The notes: generated by a model from the letters alone, not told the origin. A DNA stretch of 64,000 nt from Verrucomicrobiota bacterium (GCA_016721945.1 JADKHC010000022.1:1-64000), one strand, 5' to 3'; shown: positions 17,389-26,389, counted from the first letter of the stretch. Made by a program: numbers and translations.

Positions 17389-19647
17389 GTGAACTTCGAC
17401 GAGATCCAAAGCCGCAGTCGTGAACTCTTCAAAATTGAAGCTTCCGATCTGCTGACCGAGCTCGAATCCGCCCTGCTCGAACTGGAGTCCGCTCCAGACG
17501 ATACCTCAATCGTGCACCGGGTTTTTCGCGTCATGCATACGTTGAAAGGTTCCGGTGCGACCAGCGGTTTCGCCGATCTCTCCAGCTTCCTCCACCACGT
17601 CGAAGATGTTTTCAACGCCGCCCGGGAAGGCCGGGTCACCGTCACCTCCGAACTTATCGACCTTACACTCAAGATCGGCGACGCCATCAAACGCTATCTC
17701 GCCACTCCGACCGAGAAAGCCGCCGCAGTCCTGACCGCCGAGAAACCCACCCTCGACGCCCTCTTGCGCTTCATGCCTGGAGCCCAGCAAGTGGAGAAAG
17801 TGGCCGCCACCAGCCAACGCCTCAGTATCCGCTTCCAGCCGCATCCCCACCTATTCCAAACCGGCAATGATCCCGGCGTTTTCCTCGACGATCTGCGCAA
17901 ACTCGGACCCTGCGCCATCGAGGTACTCGACAACAAACTCCCCAGTCTCGAAACCCTCGAACCCGAGACTTGTTACCTTGGATGGACCATCGAGTTCACC
18001 GCCCCCGTGGACGAAGCCGCCGTGCGTGATGTCTTCCAGTTCGTCGACGGCGACTGCGACCTCGAAATCAAGACGTTGATCGACCTACCGAAAACAACCG
18101 AGGACTTCGTCGAGTTTAGTATCAATTTCTCGGTTACAGAAAAGCTCCTGGAAAATCCAGCCGTCCTGCAAGCACTCTGGACGGACCTCGCCGCACTCGG
18201 ACAAGTCGTCACCATCAAACAACCGCCCGGTGGCCCAGCGCTGCCTGGCTCGTGGAATATCCAGCTCAAGACTGACGCTGCCCGAAACCAGATCGAAGAT
18301 GCATTCGCCTTCATGCCCGGCTGCGATCTCAAAATAAAACGAGCCGACACCGACGTCACAGAGCCCGCAGAAAAGCTCGCAACACCCGACACCTCCTCGC
18401 CAACCGAACCTTCCGCTACAGGCAACTCCCGTGCGTCCGCGATCAAAGCCGCCGCCACAACTTCGGACACTTTACGTGTCTCATCCGATCGGCTTGATCG
18501 CCTCGTCAACCTCATTGGCGAACTCGTCATCCTCAAATCCGTCGTCACCGCAACCTGCGAAAAGCATCCGGAAATTCCGCCCGAACTTCACTCCGCCGCC
18601 GAGACGCTGCAAAGCCTCACGACTCAGCTCCGCGACGAGGTGCTCAACATCCGGATGATGCAGATCGGCCAGACCTTCTCAAAATTTCGCCGCCTTACCC
18701 GCGACCTTTCGCGCGACCTCGGCAAAGAAGTGGATCTCGTGCTTGAAGGCTCCGAGACCGAAATGGACAAAACCATCCTCGACCGGCTCAACGACCCGCT
18801 TGTTCACCTCGTTCGCAACAGTCTCGACCACGGCCTGGAAACGCCAGCCGAACGCATCGCTGCCGGTAAAAGCCCCACCGGCAAGCTCCGACTCGCCGCC
18901 CACCAGAAAGGCGATCGCGTCATCATCACGGTTTCGGACGACGGCCGCGGGCTCGACCCCGCCCGCATCCGGACCAAAGCCATCGAGCAAGGTCTGCTCG
19001 CCGCCGACGCACAAATCTCCGACTCCGATCTGTTTCAATTCGTACTTCTGCCCGGTTTTTCCACTGCCAAGAATGTATCCAGTCTTTCAGGACGCGGTGT
19101 TGGCTTGGACGTAGTGAAACGCACCATCGACCAGCTCCGTGGCCGCATCGAGTTGCACAGCCAGCTCGGCAAAGGTGCCGAATTCCGCCTCTCGCTCCCG
19201 CTCACCCTCGCCATCATTGACGGCCTCATGGTCGCAGTCGGCAAAGACCGCTACATTCTTCCCCTCAGCGCCGCCCGCGAAGCGATCGATCTTCCCACTG
19301 GGCATCACACCGGCTCCCAACGCCGCAACCTCGTAAGCCTGCGTGGCGAGTCCATTCCCTACCTGCGCCTGCGCGACATTTTTAATTACGGCACACCGCC
19401 GCCCGACCTGCGCGAACGCGTTGTCATCGTGGAACTGGAGCAATCCCGGCTCGGCCTCGTCGTGGACGAAGTTTTAGGGAACTATCAGACAGTGATAAAA
19501 TCTCTCGGCTGGATCGCTCCCGAGGCCCCCGTCTACTCCGGAGCCACGGTACTTGGCGACGGCCGCATCGCCCTCATCATCGACATCCCCGCGCTCACCG
19601 CCTACGCCGCCGCCCAAACGTCCGTCACCGGCATGGCCAAAGCCTGA
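17389..19647 (+). CDS. cheA: Chemotaxis histidine kinase CheA
   Basis: Starts at GTG 17389; the only nearby ATG (17369) is in another frame with a stop after seven codons. The 752-residue product has an Hpt domain with His50 in VMHTLKGSG and a middle region (about 145-340) with two similar beta-rich segments that do not look like the standard P2. The dimerisation helices start at about 357 (LVNLIGELVILKS). The ATP domain has LVRNSLDHGLE, DDGRGLDP and GRGVGLDVV, and the CheW-like P5 domain covers about 610-745. It is the last gene of the operon. The middle segments may be a specialised docking region for more than one response regulator. Confidence 0.96.
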   Translation: MNFDEIQSRSRELFKIEASDLLTELESALLELESAPDDTSIVHRVFRVMHTLKGSGATSGFADLSSFLHHVEDVFNAAREGRVTVTSELIDLTLKIGDAIKRYLATPTEKAAAVLTAEKPTLDALLRFMPGAQQVEKVAATSQRLSIRFQPHPHLFQTGNDPGVFLDDLRKLGPCAIEVLDNKLPSLETLEPETCYLGWTIEFTAPVDEAAVRDVFQFVDGDCDLEIKTLIDLPKTTEDFVEFSINFSVTEKLLENPAVLQALWTDLAALGQVVTIKQPPGGPALPGSWNIQLKTDAARNQIEDAFAFMPGCDLKIKRADTDVTEPAEKLATPDTSSPTEPSATGNSRASAIKAAATTSDTLRVSSDRLDRLVNLIGELVILKSVVTATCEKHPEIPPELHSAAETLQSLTTQLRDEVLNIRMMQIGQTFSKFRRLTRDLSRDLGKEVDLVLEGSETEMDKTILDRLNDPLVHLVRNSLDHGLETPAERIAAGKSPTGKLRLAAHQKGDRVIITVSDDGRGLDPARIRTKAIEQGLLAADAQISDSDLFQFVLLPGFSTAKNVSSLSGRGVGLDVVKRTIDQLRGRIELHSQLGKGAEFRLSLPLTLAIIDGLMVAVGKDRYILPLSAAREAIDLPTGHHTGSQRRNLVSLRGESIPYLRLRDIFNYGTPPPDLRERVVIVELEQSRLGLVVDEVLGNYQTVIKSLGWIAPEAPVYSGATVLGDGRIALIIDIPALTAYAAAQTSVTGMAKA

Positions 19648-19710
19648 GCACGCGTGCTTATTCAGTTGGTGCATTAACCTCCTGAGAGAGGCGGTGTGCC
19701 CGAACGTGGA

Positions 19711-19773
19711 GCCCGATGTCCCATCGGGCTTGATCAGCGCAGCTCTCAAAACAGCCCGTTGGGGACAACGGGC
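19711..19773. terminator. Two hairpins between convergent genes
   Basis: GCCCGATG-tcc-CATCGGGC at 19711-19729 and GCCCGTTG-ggga-CAACGGGC at 19754-19773 are both perfect 8-bp stems. On the minus strand the second is followed by TGTTTTGAG, which suits termination of the Aas-like gene; the first would serve cheA, though its U tract is poor. Placement between two gene ends supports a terminator role. Confidence 0.65.
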
Positions 19774-19799
19774 AAAACCCTCTACAGCATGATTGGGGT

Positions 19800-22076
19800 T
19801 TAACGCAACGGCACCGGGCTAGTCGTGCCGGTACTCTCCGGTACCTTTGACGAACTCACCTTAATCGCCATTTCGCGACACGTTTTCAGATCCACCTTGC
19901 CCGTGCCCAGCATCGGGATGCTGCCTACCCACAGAATCGTCTTTGGCACCCAGAGATTCGGCAGGCCGGCCAGCGTGAGCGTGTCGCGCACCGCATCGCT
20001 GGACACCTCTTCCGTGGTCAGCAGCACGAGCGCCTCACCGCGCGCGGGATCTGGCACGCTAACCATAACCGCCTTTGGTCCATCCAGCTGTTCCCAACCA
20101 AAACCATCGGCTATATTCTGCTCGATTGTGGCCAACGGAATCATCTCGCCCGCGATCTTTGCAAATCGCGAAAGACGGCCTTCGATGTGGAGGAACCCGG
20201 CCTCGTCAAAGCGTGCCAGATCGCCCGTTACAAGCCAGCCATCCCGAAAAATCGCGGCGGTCTTCGCCTCATCCTTCAGGTAACCGCCAAAAACATTGGC
20301 GCCCCGCAACAGCAGAATGCCCGTCTCCGTCAAGGGCAGATCGTCCTTGGTATCAGGATCCATGATACGCGCGGTTATTCCCGGCAGCATGCGGCCGACC
20401 GAACCGAGACGTTTGCCCTGCTGATGTTCTGCTGTGGTTGTGGTGATCGGTGGATCGGGCTGGTTGACGTTTGTGACCGGCGTGGTCTCGGTCAGCCCGT
20501 AGCCCTGCAGGATCTCGATGTGAAAACGTTCCATGAACGCATCGTAAAGTTCCAACGGCAGCTTTTCCGCACCCGAAACCACAAGCTCCAACGTGCGCAA
20601 TTCGCCCGGTTCCGCCTTCTTCAACAGAGGCCGCAGAAACGAAGGCGCGCCAATCAGCACGGTGGCCGACTCTTCGCGCACCGCATCGACGATCTTACGC
20701 GTATCGAGCGGGCCCGGCACAGTGACGACACGGCAACCACGCAACATCATGTACCAAAGAGTAACCGTCGACCCGATGCTGTGAAACAACGGCAGGCAGG
20801 CCACCACTGTGGCCGTGTTCGGCAGGATGGAGAGCGACGAGATCTGCCAGCAGTTGGCCAACAGATTGCGATGCGTGAGCACCACGCCCTTCGGCTCGCC
20901 TGAGCTGCCACTCGTGAAAAGGAGATTGGCTTCCTGATCACCGCCTTCTTTTGGCAGGCCAAGTAAAACCGGTATCAATTGATTCGGCAACGTCCACACG
21001 ATCGCCAGCCAAAACAACAATCGCGCCTTCCCGATCGCATCGATCTCGCCGCGCAGATCAAGCGTGTTCTCCGGCCAGGGAAAATTCGGGAACTTGGTTT
21101 TCATGGCTTCGGCCGAGATCACCGTCGTGATTTCTGCCAAGCCCAAGCTCGCCTCAACCGCCGTGCGACCGGCGGTGAAGTTAAGGTTCACCGGTATCTT
21201 GCCCGAACAGATCACCGCGAGGTTAGCGATTGTGCCACCCGCACCCGGGGGAAGGACAATACCCACGCGCCGACCCGTAACTGTCGCGCGGATACGTCGC
21301 GACAAAGCAGCCGCCACACCCAATAGACGTCCCGCAGAGACCTCGCGGCGCTCGGCTGTCCGATCAATCATTTCGATGTGACGCGGCCGCTTCGCCAGCG
21401 ACCGCACCAACTCGCGGCCCAGATGGCGCCGCAGTATCGGTCGTTCGTTAAAGGCGCGCGCCCCGAGATCGAGCAACTCCCGCCGAACCCGCGCGGCCGA
21501 GGCTTGGCCGGTGGCGATAGGTTCGCCAAAGCACACGCACAAATGCGTCGGCATGAGGCGCGGCGACTTGAAGAGATATTTGTTACCCGAAAAAGTAAAA
21601 ACCGATCCCCAGATACCATCGTGGGCTACGGGGACGACCGGAACGCCTGCCCTGCGCGCCATCACTTCGAACCCACGGCGGATTTCCATCAATTGACCGG
21701 TTCGTGAAATCTCGCCTTCAGGAAAAAGGCAGACCGCCTCGCCAGCCCTGAGCGCCTCGATCACACGCCGCGAACTTTCCAACTTATGGCGTGGCGAAAT
21801 CACGATCGCGCCACTGACCCGAATCGCCCATTCGAAAAACCAGTGGTGCTTCAACTGGTCATGGGCCACAAAACGCAGGCGGCGGGGGCAGGCCATCTGC
21901 ATGATAACGGCGTCGATATATGACAGATGATTAGGCAAGAGCAGAACCCCGCCCTCCTCCGGGACATTTTCCCGGCCAATCACCCGAAATCGGTAAAATA
22001 GCATAGCCAACAACCCCACGATGATTTCGAGGGGCCAAGGTAAACAAGAGCGCCGTATGGATACTGGAGAAGCCAT
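19800..22076 (-). CDS. aas: Aas-like fused acyltransferase and acyl-ACP synthetase
   Basis: A 758-residue fusion. Residues 15-215 are a PlsC-type acyltransferase with the H-x4-D motif at His50-Asp55 (NHLSYID) and FPEG at 118-121. Residues about 240-745 are an adenylate-forming ligase with the P-loop-like LLFTSGSSGEPKG at 386-397, GYGLTETTP, and TGDLARFDEAG with the late GKVDLK lysine motif. The domain order matches E. coli Aas, which re-acylates lysophospholipid using fatty acid activated on ACP. No ACP domain is fused. N-terminal hydrophobic segments near residues 10-30 suggest membrane association. It is convergent with cheA and divergent from the small membrane gene at 22263. Confidence 0.88.
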   Translation of the reverse strand: MASPVSIRRSCLPWPLEIIVGLLAMLFYRFRVIGRENVPEEGGVLLLPNHLSYIDAVIMQMACPRRLRFVAHDQLKHHWFFEWAIRVSGAIVISPRHKLESSRRVIEALRAGEAVCLFPEGEISRTGQLMEIRRGFEVMARRAGVPVVPVAHDGIWGSVFTFSGNKYLFKSPRLMPTHLCVCFGEPIATGQASAARVRRELLDLGARAFNERPILRRHLGRELVRSLAKRPRHIEMIDRTAERREVSAGRLLGVAAALSRRIRATVTGRRVGIVLPPGAGGTIANLAVICSGKIPVNLNFTAGRTAVEASLGLAEITTVISAEAMKTKFPNFPWPENTLDLRGEIDAIGKARLLFWLAIVWTLPNQLIPVLLGLPKEGGDQEANLLFTSGSSGEPKGVVLTHRNLLANCWQISSLSILPNTATVVACLPLFHSIGSTVTLWYMMLRGCRVVTVPGPLDTRKIVDAVREESATVLIGAPSFLRPLLKKAEPGELRTLELVVSGAEKLPLELYDAFMERFHIEILQGYGLTETTPVTNVNQPDPPITTTTAEHQQGKRLGSVGRMLPGITARIMDPDTKDDLPLTETGILLLRGANVFGGYLKDEAKTAAIFRDGWLVTGDLARFDEAGFLHIEGRLSRFAKIAGEMIPLATIEQNIADGFGWEQLDGPKAVMVSVPDPARGEALVLLTTEEVSSDAVRDTLTLAGLPNLWVPKTILWVGSIPMLGTGKVDLKTCREMAIKVSSSKVPESTGTTSPVPLR

Positions 22077-22262
22077 TCAGGACAGATGGGGTAGACGAAC
22101 GAGCCGCCAATAAATCTCAATCTTTTATCTGAAGCGAATTCCGCACCCGCTTTTACACCAAGCCGGGGAGGCGCGCCATATGCGCTCCAAGTCGAATGCC
22201 TTACGCTACCACCAGATTGACCTTGCGCACGCCTACGTTTTAACCGCGCTTAAGCCAATCGC

Positions 22263-22589
22263 ATGAAACTCCCTCCGATCCAAGTCATCTGGAAACAACC
22301 GCGCTTTTTTTGGAGCATATTCCCTGCTCCGCTCGCCTCAAGCGTCGTGGCCAGCATCTTGGATACTGCCCGCTGGTTATATTACATAGCCGCACTCGGC
22401 TGCGCTTTATTCGTGCTCCTCTCGATTGTTCAAAGCCTTACCACCGGCCGAATCGAAGACCATTGGGGTCACTTGGAGAAGAAATACCATCCCACGCGTT
22501 TCTGGATACAAGTTGCGGTCTGGACCGCCATTTTGCTCTGCGCCACAGCATTTCCGCTGACTATCTCGTTGCAGTTGAAGCGCTCGTAA
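22263..22589 (+). CDS. Small membrane protein with two helices, unknown
   Basis: A 108-residue product with two hydrophobic segments at about 39-60 (YYIAALGCALFVLLSIVQ) and 79-101 (WIQVAVWTAILLCATAFPL). Between them is a charged loop rich in Glu, His and Lys. I recognise no family. It starts 186 bases from the divergent Aas-like gene and ends 22 bases before the left attachment repeat of the mobile element, so the host transcript may once have continued into what is now beyond the element. Codon use fits its chromosomal neighbours. Confidence 0.6.
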   Translation: MKLPPIQVIWKQPRFFWSIFPAPLASSVVASILDTARWLYYIAALGCALFVLLSIVQSLTTGRIEDHWGHLEKKYHPTRFWIQVAVWTAILLCATAFPLTISLQLKRS

Positions 22590-22611
22590 CATCATAGGCC
22601 TCCAAGCCTTT

Positions 22612-22645
22612 GGGGAAAATGGTCGGGCTGGTGAGATTCGAACTC
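22612..22645 (+). repeat. Left attachment repeat (detached tRNA 3' fragment)
   Basis: The 34 bases are identical to 25641-25674. They start with GGGGAAAATGG and end with GATTCGAACTC; identity stops at 22646 (C versus A). The piece covers the T-arm, acceptor 3' strand, CCA and eleven-odd flanking bases of the tRNA-Pro gene, but no tRNA is complete here. Confidence 0.92.
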
Positions 22646-22699
22646 CACCTGACCACTTCGGAACTAACCGTGTCACAACAAGAAAGGACGGTTAGAAAA

Positions 22700-22993
22700 A
22701 TGAAACGTACACAAAAAAGTACATCTGAAGGTCGGTCAATTGAGGCAGTTCGCGAAAAGTTAAGCAGCTTAACTCCTGAAACATTTTGGTGGGCTCTGTT
22801 GCTGGAAAAGGAGGAGGTTTGCGTGTCTTTTTTCACTGAGAGTGAGCCTCGTGGCTGTTTCGAGCTGCGTGCTAAAAACTGGGAAGGGTTGCTTCAACGG
22901 ATCACTGCGGTCGATTGGAAGGTGGCGCATGCTGAGGCTGTGGATGGTGCGCAAAAGCTCGCTGAGTTCTTTTCTGAGGGGGTGCAGTCGTGA
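22700..22993 (+). CDS. Element cargo protein 1, unknown
   Basis: The ATG at 22700 (97 residues) is preferred because the earlier in-frame start at 22610 lies in the attachment repeat. AGAAAGGACGG upstream supplies a possible ribosome site at slightly long spacing. The product is acidic and hydrophilic, with a Trp-rich stretch (TFWWALLLEKEEVCVSFF) and NWEGLLQR further on; I recognise no domain. Its stop overlaps the next start as GTGA, so the two proteins are probably made together and may interact. A 17-bp palindrome (22758-22774) lies within its coding region. Base composition differs from the chromosome on both sides. Confidence 0.6.
   Translation: MKRTQKSTSEGRSIEAVREKLSSLTPETFWWALLLEKEEVCVSFFTESEPRGCFELRAKNWEGLLQRITAVDWKVAHAEAVDGAQKLAEFFSEGVQS
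22758..22774. promoter_or_regulatory. Palindrome copy 1 (AGTTAAGC-N-GCTTAACT)
   Basis: A perfect 8-bp inverted repeat around one central base (A), inside cargo gene 1. The same 17-bp palindrome, with the same CGAAA lead, recurs at 23862-23878 with a central C. It looks like a binding site for a dimeric protein. Confidence 0.6.
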
Positions 22994-23685
22994 GTGGGTT
23001 CTTTGATTCTGTGGATCAAAGTGAATTCATTCGAGATCGTCGGACGTATGAACGCTGGCGTGAGGATTGCCGGAATGAGTCGGATGGTGGTGAGGCTCCA
23101 TTTGATGTCGGCGAATTCCTCACGCCTTTGCTACTGTATCTTTCCGATGGTTACGCTACGGGCACACTTGCAAAGCGTGCTGCTGCTTTATTGGTTGTGG
23201 TGGCTCCGCATTTGCTTGCGGATGCTTCCTATTCTGATGTGGCTGCGCGTTTGTGTTGCCAGCCGCATGATCTAAGTCGTCAGGTCCGTGCATTGCGTGA
23301 GGCAATGCCTGCTCTCAAGGGCGGGTTTCGCCCGTCGCAAACATCAACGATGCGTTTAGTATCTTTGAATCAGTTGCGGCATGCTGCACGCAAAGAGCGT
23401 TATGATGAACTTGTTGCGGCTCGGGCGAAGCATAAGCAGGAAATCGAGCGTAGTTTGGAACTGAGGCAGAAACTGGCAGACTCGAAAAAAGCCGCAAATG
23501 CTCGGGCTTTGGATGCTATGCGGGAACTGGATCGGGCGTTTGGTTTGTGTCCAGACGCTCCGCGCCGAGACGAGGGGCAATCTTCCGCTCCGCTAGGCGT
23601 TCGTCCTGACGGCTCCGCCGCCGTTGGTGTCGTGCGCTCAGTCGAAGCCAGGGAACGCCCCCGACGCGAGGGCCGTTGGTTTTAG
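22990..23685 (+). CDS. Element cargo protein 2, HTH plus coiled coil, unknown
   Basis: GTG start overlapping the upstream stop by four bases; 231 residues. Residues about 35-75 are hydrophobic helix (FLTPLLLYLSDGYATGTLAKR and LLVVVAPHLL). Residues 78-105 look like a helix-turn-helix (YSDVAARLCCQPHDLSRQVRALRE). Residues 130-180 form a charged coiled coil (ELVAARAKHKQEIERSLELR and following). The tail from 185 is Pro/Arg/Gly rich and coded by unusually GC-rich, repetitive-looking DNA. It may be a DNA-binding regulator or initiator for the element, perhaps acting at the palindromes at 22758 and 23862. No known family was recognised. Confidence 0.6.
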   Translation: MSGFFDSVDQSEFIRDRRTYERWREDCRNESDGGEAPFDVGEFLTPLLLYLSDGYATGTLAKRAAALLVVVAPHLLADASYSDVAARLCCQPHDLSRQVRALREAMPALKGGFRPSQTSTMRLVSLNQLRHAARKERYDELVAARAKHKQEIERSLELRQKLADSKKAANARALDAMRELDRAFGLCPDAPRRDEGQSSAPLGVRPDGSAAVGVVRSVEARERPRREGRWF

Positions 23686-24162
23686 CAACCACTGAAACGA
23701 CCCCATAAAAAGCGGCTTGTATTCGTGCATTCACTACGTAGGAACGTTTTAGGCGCATCAGTCCTCAGTCTCGGAGTTGCGATGCGGCTTGAGGTATCGG
23801 GACAGGTGCCAGAGGTGAATCACCTCTGGCACTTCCCGATGCGTCGTGGTTCTGCCCGAAAAGTTAAGCCGCTTAACTATCAGTTGTGCTACAAAGCGCC
23901 CGTTTGTGCTCGCGCGCGTAGCGCGCGGCACACCGGGCGCTAACCTTGTTATATAACAACCAGTTCTGATACGAAATGACTCAATCGGAAGCAGCATTTA
24001 TCCTCTCCGCGCGGGTGTATAAATCGCATAGTATTTATTGTGTGATACTTAGCTATTGTTTCTACTTGTTGGTTCGTTACCTTAACTGATACTAATATCG
24101 CACAAAAACGGGCTCAAAGTGCGCACGAAAATTAGGTCAATTCTTTTGATATAGTCACGCGT
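23686..24162. other. Structured noncoding region of the element
   Basis: No gene is supported in these 477 bases; the ORF at 23725-23943 has no family features and is interrupted by hairpins. Inverted repeats are dense. 23796-23840 has a 12-bp perfect stem GTGCCAGAGGTG with an AAT loop, extended by ATCGGG/CCCGAT. 23862-23878 is palindrome copy 2. 23896-23940 is a GC-rich stem-loop (GCGCCCG/CGGGCGC outside, CGCGCGC/GCGCGCG inside, GTA loop). 23946-23959 is the palindrome TTGTTATATAACAA. The last 200 bases are AT-rich and probably carry the promoter for the xis-int pair. The region could be an origin, a set of operators or an RNA gene. Confidence 0.55.
23862..23878. promoter_or_regulatory. Palindrome copy 2 (AGTTAAGC-N-GCTTAACT)
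   Basis: Second copy of the palindrome described at 22758-22774, preceded by the same CGAAA. The two sit on either side of the cargo gene pair's body, 1.1 kb apart. Confidence 0.6.
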
Positions 24163-24372
24163 ATGATCGTAACCAATACACTTGAAACAGAACTTTTGAC
24201 GCTGCCAGATGCGGCGCGGCTCTTGGCTATTTCCACACGAACCCTTTGGCGGCTGATTAACCGGCGCGAGTTCCCGCGCCCGTTGAAAATCGGTAGTGCG
24301 TCGAGGGTCGCTCGTGAGGATGTGCACGCCTACAAGCTGCGACTCCTGCGCGAGCGAGACGCCAAAGAATGA
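24163..24372 (+). CDS. AlpA/excisionase-like HTH protein
   Basis: A 69-residue MerR-fold DNA-binding protein of the AlpA/HTH_17 kind: LLTLPDAARLLAISTRTLWRLINRREFPRPLKIG, then RVAREDVHAYKLR. Such proteins act as recombination directionality factors or as activators of the integrase. The stop overlaps the integrase ATG as ATGA, so the two are coupled. No strong ribosome site is seen before 24163, where the upstream bases are AT-rich. Confidence 0.85.
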   Translation: MIVTNTLETELLTLPDAARLLAISTRTLWRLINRREFPRPLKIGSASRVAREDVHAYKLRLLRERDAKE

Positions 24373-25589
24373 TTGCACACGTTTTCAAACGTCGGTGGCG
24401 CAAGGACGGCAAACTGCACGTTGCTGAGCACTACTCGGCCAAGCTGCAAATGCCGTGGGATTCCAAGGTGCAGGTGCTCTCCCTGCAAACCGTGGATAAG
24501 CGAGTCGCGCAAGACTACCTGAACCAACTCGTAAAAGAGCGGCATCAGGAACGCCAGGGACTGCTACCGGCGCGTACGGTGCGCGATGCGGCGGCAAGAC
24601 CGATTGCGGAAGTGCTGGCACTGTTTCTCGGCGATCTGCGGGCCAAGGGGCGTGCAGCTACCACGCTCAAGAAATATGAAAGCATCCTGCCGCTAATCTG
24701 TGAACGATCCGGCTGGGACAAGCTGCCGGATGTCACGGCGCGTTCATTTTGTGAGTGGCGCGTGCGGTCGGGGCTCGGGCCGAAAACGCTCAACGACTAT
24801 CTTGGCGCGGCGTCGGGCTTCATTCACTGGCTGCAACGACAGGGCATGATGCGGGACAATCCGCTGGTGATGGTTGATCGCGTGGATACACGTTGCATCA
24901 ATCCTTGTCGACGTGCGCTCTCGCCCGATGAGGTGCGACGGTTGCTCAAGGTGGCTCCGCATTTTCGCGGTGTGGTGTATCTGGTGGCGCTCAACACTGG
25001 ACTGCGGCGCAATGAACTGAACGGGCTCCGCTGGTGTAGTTTTGTTTTGGATACACCTCAGCCGTTTGTGCGAGTGGCGGCTTCCATGTCGAAAAACAAG
25101 AAAGAGACCTGCCTGCTCCTGCGGCCGGAAGTCGTCGCGGGGCTCCGGTCGATCAAGGAAGCGAAAGCAAAACCGATGGACTACGTTTTTCGGCATCAGG
25201 TGCCACGGGTTACGACCCTCGTGCGCGATCTGGCTGCGGCGGGCATCCCTGAGGTTGACGAGCAAGGGCGGCGGGTCGATTTCCACGCTTTGCGGCATAC
25301 CTTCGGCACGAATCTATCCGCCAGCGGTGCACACCCTCGGGTGGCCATGGAAATGATGCGGCATAGCGATCTAAAGCTCACCATGAAGAATTACACGGAC
25401 GTTGCGCAGCTGCCCGTTGCTCAAGCTTTGGCGGCGCTTCCCTCGTTCGCTCTTCCGGTGGTCGCTGAGGACACACAAAAACGTACACAAATCACACCGA
25501 TTTGTACACTTAACGGGGTCTCTTGCAGTCCGGTTGCGTCATCACCTGACACGGTTGGGCATACAGGAATAAACTTGAAAAGCGGCTGA
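24369..25589 (+). CDS. Tyrosine site-specific integrase
   Basis: A 406-residue phage-type tyrosine recombinase. The N-terminal 60 residues are an arm-type DNA-binding region, residues about 70-165 the core-binding (SAM-like) domain, and about 175-360 the catalytic domain. Catalytic residues visible are the Arg in LNTGLRRNEL, H-x-x-R in FHALRHTFG, the His in MMRHSDLK and the Tyr nucleophile in MKNYTDVAQL. The 40-residue C-terminal tail is not conserved in type. The gene ends 52 bases before the right attachment repeat, the usual arrangement for tRNA-targeting elements. All catalytic residues are intact, so the element may still move. Confidence 0.95.
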   Translation: MIAHVFKRRWRKDGKLHVAEHYSAKLQMPWDSKVQVLSLQTVDKRVAQDYLNQLVKERHQERQGLLPARTVRDAAARPIAEVLALFLGDLRAKGRAATTLKKYESILPLICERSGWDKLPDVTARSFCEWRVRSGLGPKTLNDYLGAASGFIHWLQRQGMMRDNPLVMVDRVDTRCINPCRRALSPDEVRRLLKVAPHFRGVVYLVALNTGLRRNELNGLRWCSFVLDTPQPFVRVAASMSKNKKETCLLLRPEVVAGLRSIKEAKAKPMDYVFRHQVPRVTTLVRDLAAAGIPEVDEQGRRVDFHALRHTFGTNLSASGAHPRVAMEMMRHSDLKLTMKNYTDVAQLPVAQALAALPSFALPVVAEDTQKRTQITPICTLNGVSCSPVASSPDTVGHTGINLKSG

Positions 25590-25640
25590 AATGAACCATT
25601 TAGGCATTCAAAGGCACCTAGGGACACGACTAGGTGCGCC

Positions 25641-25725
<85 letters not shown>

Positions 25726-25865
25726 AACAAGGAAGGGTCAGAAAGTAGCATGCTCACGGCGGAAGCAAGTGGTTTTTTTGCGCCTCAGCCGAAGACCTGA
25801 AAAAAACGCACAATCACACCGCCGTTCTCGCGAACATTATCCACTGAGATTAGTCTTAAGATGCT

Positions 25866-26321
25866 ATGAAGACGATCCTTGCCCCAATCGATTTCTCAAC
25901 TGCAACAGAGGGTGTGATCGAGGCCGCCTGCACCCTAGCCCGTGTCACTCAAAACCGCGTACTTCTCCTCCACATTGTGCAACCACCGGTGTTAACCAGC
26001 GATTACGGCCTGGCTTTGGAAAACTTCCAAGAGGCGGTCGAGATCAGCGAGAAACACAGCGCTAAGCGCCTCGGCGAAATCACCGACGATCTTCGGCGTC
26101 GCTATCCAGATATCCCCGTCGAAACCAAACAGGTCAGCGGCCCGCCCATACCAGAAATTCTCGACGCCTCGCTCATCAACGACGCCGCCTACATCGTCAT
26201 GGGCTCGCACGGACATAACGCCTTTTACGACCTCCTCGTCGGCACCACTACGCACGGCGTATTGCGCAAAGCCATCTGCCCCGTCGTGATCGTCCCGCCG
26301 CCTCAGCGCGCGAAGAAGTAA
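25866..26321 (+). CDS. Universal stress protein, UspA family
   Basis: A 151-residue single Usp domain: MKTILAPIDFSTATEGVIEAA at the start, and at the end the ATP-binding pattern GSHGHNAFYDLLVGTTT followed by CPVVIVPPP. The G-x2-G-x9-G(T) spacing suggests the nucleotide-binding subclass. Its exact role is unknown; such proteins support survival under starvation or redox stress. It is a single-gene unit, 140 bases from the tRNA on one side and 114 from the next gene, whose promoter-like sequence lies in between. Confidence 0.93.
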   Translation: MKTILAPIDFSTATEGVIEAACTLARVTQNRVLLLHIVQPPVLTSDYGLALENFQEAVEISEKHSAKRLGEITDDLRRRYPDIPVETKQVSGPPIPEILDASLINDAAYIVMGSHGHNAFYDLLVGTTTHGVLRKAICPVVIVPPPQRAKK

Positions 26322-26358
26322 CCGCTACCACCGCTTAGGTCTAAAACGGCTTGCATTG

Positions 26359-26389
26359 TTGACAGCCGAAACACATTTTCGCGGATAAT
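26359..26389 (+). promoter_or_regulatory. Possible sigma-70-like promoter
   Basis: TTGACA at 26359-26364 and GATAAT at 26384-26389 are separated by 19 bases, a little long. They lie 47 bases before the secreted-protein start at 26436. Confidence 0.4.

Noticed and set aside
23725..23943. 72-codon ORF in the element's noncoding region
   Set aside because: It is built over the hairpins; inverted repeats explain the open frame better than coding.
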